Below are positions 59,577-64,000 of a stretch of DNA of 64,000 bases, piece by piece. Position 1 is the first letter of the stretch, and every line of letters starts with the position of its first letter. The stretch is from Capsicum annuum. Lineage: Eukaryota; Streptophyta; Magnoliopsida; Solanales; Solanaceae. The stretch spans positions 156,654,257 through 156,718,256 of the forward strand of contig NC_061115.1 in the NCBI RefSeq assembly GCF_002878395.1. The letters run 5' to 3'. A model generated the notes under the pieces. It had not been told where the DNA came from. It saw only the letters and a program-made list of their open reading frames with translations, and ran no database searches. The translations under genes and the position numbers were made by a program.

Positions 59577-60320
59577 TAGATATGAAGATTTAGATTCTGA
59601 GAAGGATATTAAATATCTTGACTGAGAGGTGGGGGGTTTATAAGTCGAGGTCAAAGTGTCTAATCTAGAAAATTAAAAATCTAGGCAATGGAATCAGGGT
59701 AAAAACTATTATGGAGACGATTGCAACCCATCTGGGTATGGAGATAAGAGTAGGGACAGAGACGATGATTCAAACTGGAAAGATGATTACAAAAATAAAA
59801 GTGGCCTGTATATTCTAATGGGAAACCATGATGCTGAGTTTGAAAATTCAAGGATGGAGTCTCTGGTTGCAAAGCCTGTTAAGGGGGTCAGAGAGCCAAG
59901 ATAGTTTCCTTAAGAAAAGTAAGACAGATATTTATGGTTTGAGCCAGAAGGTGGAGTTTCATATGATTGCCATTAAATTTCTTGATCAACAATTTGGCCA
60001 GATGTCTGCCATATTGAACCTATGTTAACCGAGCACTTGTCCAAGCAACACCATTTAGAATCCTAATATAGTCATTGTCTAGCTATTACTACTCAGAGCG
60101 ATGAGACTACGATTAATCCACTTATGCCTATGGATGATGAAAAGAGAAACAATTCTATAGTCATTGATGATGTGGATGAGTGGAATAAGAAAATGTAGTA
60201 GTAAATGAAGAGGAATCTCAAAAGCCTCTAGTTACTGAAAAAGAGGCTAAGGCTTACAAAAGGGAAAGGTCAGGAGGTCACACTAATATTAGAGTTTATC
60301 CCACGACCTCCTACTCTTTT
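59577..60320 (+). pseudogene. second gag C-terminal segment (copy 2)
   Basis: Begins ATATGAAGATTTAGATTCT, which also occurs at 55987-56005 in copy 1. It then reads NQGKNYYGDDCNPSGYGDKS, FLDQQFGQMSAILNL and NPNIVIV, the C-terminal part of Athila gag. It matches 56000-56700 with many differences. Confidence 0.8.
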
Positions 60321-60531
60321 TCCTTAGAGATTAAACAAGATAGCAAAAGAGGGTAAATATCAAAAGTTTATTTTAATGTAGAAGGAGTTTTTTTTGTAAA
60401 TATCCCTTTCGTAGAGGCTCCAAAACAAATGCCGAGCTATGCAAAGTTCATGAAAGACTTAGTGACAAAAAAAAGGATAGTGAGGTTTGAGTCTGCGGAT
60501 AATGTGCACCATTGTAGTGTAATTGCCTCTT

Positions 60532-60548
60532 TCTCTCTCTCTCTCTCT
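60532..60548. repeat. (CT)n microsatellite
   Basis: Run of CT dinucleotides; copy 1 has only TTCCTCTCTCTATAG at the matching place (about 56892). Confidence 0.9.
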
Positions 60549-60599
60549 TTAATTGAAAAGAAGAAAGACACGGGGAGCTTTCATGATCCTTTGTACTAT

Positions 60600-60980
60600 T
60601 AGGTTTTCAAATTTTGCTCTGGCCTTATGTGATTTAGGTGCTAGCAATAATTTGATGCCCTAGTCGTATGCAATCAATTTGGGTTGGGCTCACCTAAACC
60701 AACCTTTATAAGATTTCTAATGGTGGATCATACTGTGAAGAAGCCTATGGGTATCTTTCCGGATACGCTGGTGAAGTTAGAATCTTTTATATTTTTCTAA
60801 CTTCCTAATTCTTGATTGTGAGGTTGACTTTGAGGCTTTGATAATATTGGAAAGTCCTTTCCTCACTATTGGTTGGGCATTGGTTGACGTGGAAATAGTG
60901 TAGATAAAAGTTTCAGTTGAATGATGAGTAAGTTACTTTCAATGTATGCCAATCTATGAAATAATCAAAGGACATACTGT
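60600..60980 (+). pseudogene. second Athila-like protease (copy 2)
   Basis: CDLGASNNLMP at 60628-60660, then KKPMGIF, then ESPFLTIGWALVDVE near 60860, aligned with copy 1 at 56985-57250. Interrupted. Confidence 0.78.
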
Positions 60981-61429
60981 TGATTTCGGTGATTGATATA
61001 ATATATTTCGATGAGCTGGTAGTTCCTATTCAGGAGAGACTCGATGTTGAGGTAGTTGCAGCAGTGATAGTGAATTTTTTATAGTGATGGTATTTCTGAG
61101 TATGATGAGATGGTGAACACACTTTTTTTAGGGGTTCATATAATTATGCACCAAATAATGTGGATCTTGATCTAAAAAATAAGTGACCCCACCAGATAAA
61201 CTATTTATTAAGGAGCCTCCCATTTTGGAGCTCAAGGCACTTCCTTCCAATTTACTTTTTGAGTTTCTAGGGGCCAACAATACTTTATCGGTTATCATGG
61301 CAGCTTAGTTATTAGAATGATAGGTTGAGGCCTTATTATCTGTGTTGAAGAGGTTTAAAAAGGACATTAGATGGTCCATTCTTGACATTATCAAAATTCC
61401 ACCTTGAATTTGCACTCACAATGTCCATA

Positions 61430-62378
61430 TTGAGATGGATTGTGAACCTAACACTGAGCACCAATGAAAACAAAACCTGCTAGTGGGAGAGGTTATGAAG
61501 AAAGAGATCATCAAGTGGTTGGATGCAGGAGTGATTTATCCTATTGCTGATAGTAAATGGGTGAGCCTAGTTTAGTGTGTGCTAAATAAAGGAAGAATCA
61601 TTGAGGTTTCCAATGAGAAGAATGACCTAATTTCTATGAGGTCAGTCACCAGATGGTGTTTTTACATAGATTATTAAAAGTTAAACTCATGGAATGAAAA
61701 GGATCACCTTTCTATGCCCTTTATGGATCAGATGTTATACCGTCTCATCGGTAAGGAATGGTATTATTTTCAAGATGGTTATTTGAGGTAATATCAAATC
61801 TCAATTTCTCCTAATGACCAAGAGAATACCACTTTCACCAGTTTGTATAGGATGTTCACTTTTAAAATGATCGTTTAGTCTATGCAATGCTCCCGCCATG
61901 TTTCAGCATTGTATGATGTCCATATTTTCAAACATGGTGAAAGACACTTGATGTTTTTATAGATGACTTTTTTTTCATGGATGACTCATTTGATGATTTC
62001 TTGGCACACCTTGCCAATGTTCTAAGGAGATGTGAGGAATGTAACTTAGTGCTAAATTGGAAGAAGTATCATTTCATGGTTAAAGAAGGAATAATGCTTA
62101 GTTAAAAAAATTCTAAGTAGGGGGATAGAAGTCGATAAGGGGAAGATTAAGGTAGTTAAGATGTTAAAGCATATTCATAGTTTCTTGGGTCATGCAGGTT
62201 TCTATAGATGATTCGTCAAGGACTTCCCTAAAATTGCTAAGACGTTATGCAAGTTGCTTGAGAAGGATGCAATGTTTTTGTTTGATGAGGCATGTCTAAA
62301 AGATTTTGAATGCCTAAAGGAGAAGTTTTAAACCCCTATTATTCTGTCTCTAGATTTGACCTTGCTATTTGAGGTGAT
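61430..62378 (+). pseudogene. second Athila-like RT and start of RNase H (copy 2), cut by an LTR
   Basis: MKKEIIKWLDAGVIYPIADS, KWVSLV, YYFQDGYLR, then VFIDDFFFMDDSFDDFLAHL (catalytic pair kept, about 61945-62010), CNLVLNWKKYHFMVKEGIML, SFLGHAGFYR, KLLEKDAMFLFDEACL. It ends in LLFEVI at 62378, where a minus-strand LTR begins. Interrupted by stops and frameshifts. Confidence 0.85.
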
Positions 62379-64000
62379 TAGTCATGACCCAAACTAGGGC
62401 CTGACCGTGAGAGGTATTTCAAGTCCATCGTGGATAGAAGAAAACTCCCGTAGCCTAATCCAACAAAATTGGGTACACCTAGCAGTGAATGAATTTCGAA
62501 CATATAAAAAGATAAAATATAATATAATAAAAGACTTTAAGATAAGTGCCTATTCAACAACCGATACCAATAACCAATACCAATATCGATACCGACCACC
62601 GATAAAAACACCCCTGTCCGCAGTAATGTCCAACAAAGCCTCTAACAAAACAAAAGAAATATCTAGTCGAGATATGCTCCGACCATAGCCAAAACCAAGA
62701 CCAAAAGAAATAGTCAAAACATAAGGAAATCTAAGGCATGGAATAGGGTCTTCCAGAGTATGGAAGCTCACCACTTCAATCTGACTCACAAGCTATTCCC
62801 TGAATTACCTAGTCACTGTGTAGGAGGAGTAGAAGTATGGCCAGTTCCAGCATCGCGTGGGGATATAACGCCCGAATACAGGTACCACTTGGAGCGCTAG
62901 CATGTAAGTTAGGGATAAGAGATAAAGTAATGCATAAATCCAAACTAAGTTAAAATCCATGCACATGTGCACGTTCATGCATATCCACATATATACATAT
63001 ATATAAGATACCAGGAGAGGGAACATGCCTCAACATGTAATATAAAAACATAGCCAGGGATATGTAGCTTTACCGTTATGAAAACTACCCACGGGCTATA
63101 AAGATCTAGTGTCACCCCCTGGACGAGCTCCAGTGTGTGTTAGCTACACGAATTAGATATATCATCAAAGACGAGGGATTCCCTTGTACCCTACAAGCAC
63201 ACAGTCATTAAGACCAACCCCTACGTCAGCAAATATGAGTTTACAGTATCAGTCCTTTGGACTTACAACTTCATGACTAGCTAACATAACCCCCATTAAT
63301 TACCCATTAAAACATTTAATACATAACATTTCCACCAATTCTAGGAGTCAATTATTAAGGCATCATTAAGTGGTATCATCACACCGACTATAGCTTGCAA
63401 GAAAAGTCATTAAGCCAACACTTACGAGATTCTTTCGTACCCCGTAGACTCCAATATTAAAGATCACTTGGGGGATTTTGCTGTACCACACAAGGTTTTA
63501 AAGATCATCATTATTATTCAAGAAACCATTTATGCCATACATTAATTTCAAGAAATAAGCCACACCAAAGGATAATGCATATTCCAAAATAAATTATGCA
63601 AGTGGGTTGAGGTTACGGTCAATCTCCATATAAAGACTAAATATTTAGGGATTCCTCTGTACCCCTATTGCCATAGTTCAAAAATTTGGGGAATCCATTA
63701 TACCCCAATTCCACCTAACATTCCCATGCATCCCAATGCATTTACCAATAATCAATTCAAGAAAAATAACTTCATAATAATCATGGGAAAAGCATTTAAA
63801 CCAAATACATTCAAAACACTAAACCTATAGTTCAAACCCAACATCAAAACTATGTACATATTGACCTAATTATGCCATTAAGAAAATATAAGTATAGGGA
63901 AGAGGTGTATGCCTTAACTACCAAGGAATCTTTATGAAGATGGCACCCTTATAACCCTAGATGAACACTTCCCTTGAAATCCTATCCCTGACTTGAATAG
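62379..64000 (-). mobile_element. gypsy LTR (minus), leaving the window
   Basis: Starts TAGTCATGACCCAAACTAGG, the reverse of the end of the chromovirus LTRs (CCTAGTTTGGGTCGTGATA at 46754-46772). The further order also matches in reverse: CTACCCACGGGCTATA and CCCTGGACGAG...GCTACACG at 63085-63160 against 46020-46080. The reversed leader with the splice-donor-like AAGGCATAC falls near 63907-63918. So it is a relative of the 34526/44578 family inserted into the Athila-like copy 2. Short frames at 62407-63026 are not genes. Confidence 0.8.

Larger units (their letters stand above)
50835..62378 (+). mobile_element. Athila-like Ty3/gypsy element, chimeric and decayed
   Basis: A long LTR (50835-54701) is followed by a degenerate Asp-type PBS, gag, protease, RT, RNase H and the start of integrase. 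At about 59577 a second, diverged gag-to-RNase H segment begins. Protease CDLGAS, the gag sequence and the PBS class fit the Athila/Tat group. No 3' LTR is in the window. All frames are broken. Confidence 0.85.

Noticed and set aside
62407..63026. Frames of 73-93 codons around the last LTR
   Set aside because: They show no domain, overlap on opposite strands and lie in sequence matching gypsy LTRs in reverse.
1..64000. Endogenous viral genes, rRNA or tRNA genes
   Set aside because: No viral movement-protein or coat-protein motif, no rRNA similarity and no cloverleaf with conserved A and B boxes was noticed; RT sequences all sit in retrotransposon order.

Overview
The window looks like plant nuclear DNA from heterochromatin. 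It is AT-rich, has no intact host gene, and almost every base I could interpret belongs to decayed transposable elements inserted into one another. LTR style, the chromodomain-bearing Ty3/gypsy elements, LINEs with a C-terminal RNase H, Helitron-like ends and a Tourist-like element with GTTTGGCCATG ends point to a eudicot. Solanaceae (pepper, tomato, tobacco) is my best guess, but that is inference. I see no rRNA, tRNA, CRISPR array, bacterial operon or virus-derived gene, and no previously undescribed gene system.

Layout. 1-3504: 3' part of a Ty1/copia element. 3505-6183: AT-rich spacer with a 7-bp satellite that merges into a Helitron-like 5' end. 6408-11729: minus-strand solo LTR of a Ty3/gypsy (Tekay/Del-like) family, with a plus-strand solo LTR nested at 7752-10550; together they imitate a giant inverted-repeat transposon. 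11915-11943: Helitron 3' end on the minus strand. 12823-13302: promoter-like segment with short introns. 13400-19260: near-complete but broken LINE on the minus strand. 20046-22839: another solo LTR. 22950-25742: tandem pseudogene copies of a plant type-IIB Ca2+-ATPase (minus strand). That pseudogene is split by two LTR elements: a non-coding one at 25743-34359 with PBS and PPT, and a chromodomain gypsy element at 34526-46772. The second holds a solo LTR (38792-41662) inside its pol gene. 47028-50834: three partial LTRs, each apparently cut by the next insertion. 50835-62378: Athila-like element whose LTR contains a Harbinger/Tourist-like element (51099-52227) and a 100-N assembly gap, and whose coding region is chimeric, with a second gag-to-RNase H segment joined inside integrase. 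62379-64000: minus-strand gypsy LTR leaving the window.

The genes do not act together. Every reading frame is interrupted, and several catalytic residues are lost (LINE endonuclease GDFN and SDH aspartates, one of the two RT aspartates of the chromodomain element). The useful information is structural: insertion order, target duplications at several junctions (most with one mismatch), LTR-LTR recombination products, and regulatory-looking motifs in the LTRs (TGACG and GACTCGT clusters, and a GTATGT-type splice-donor motif after the leader in nearly every gypsy LTR).
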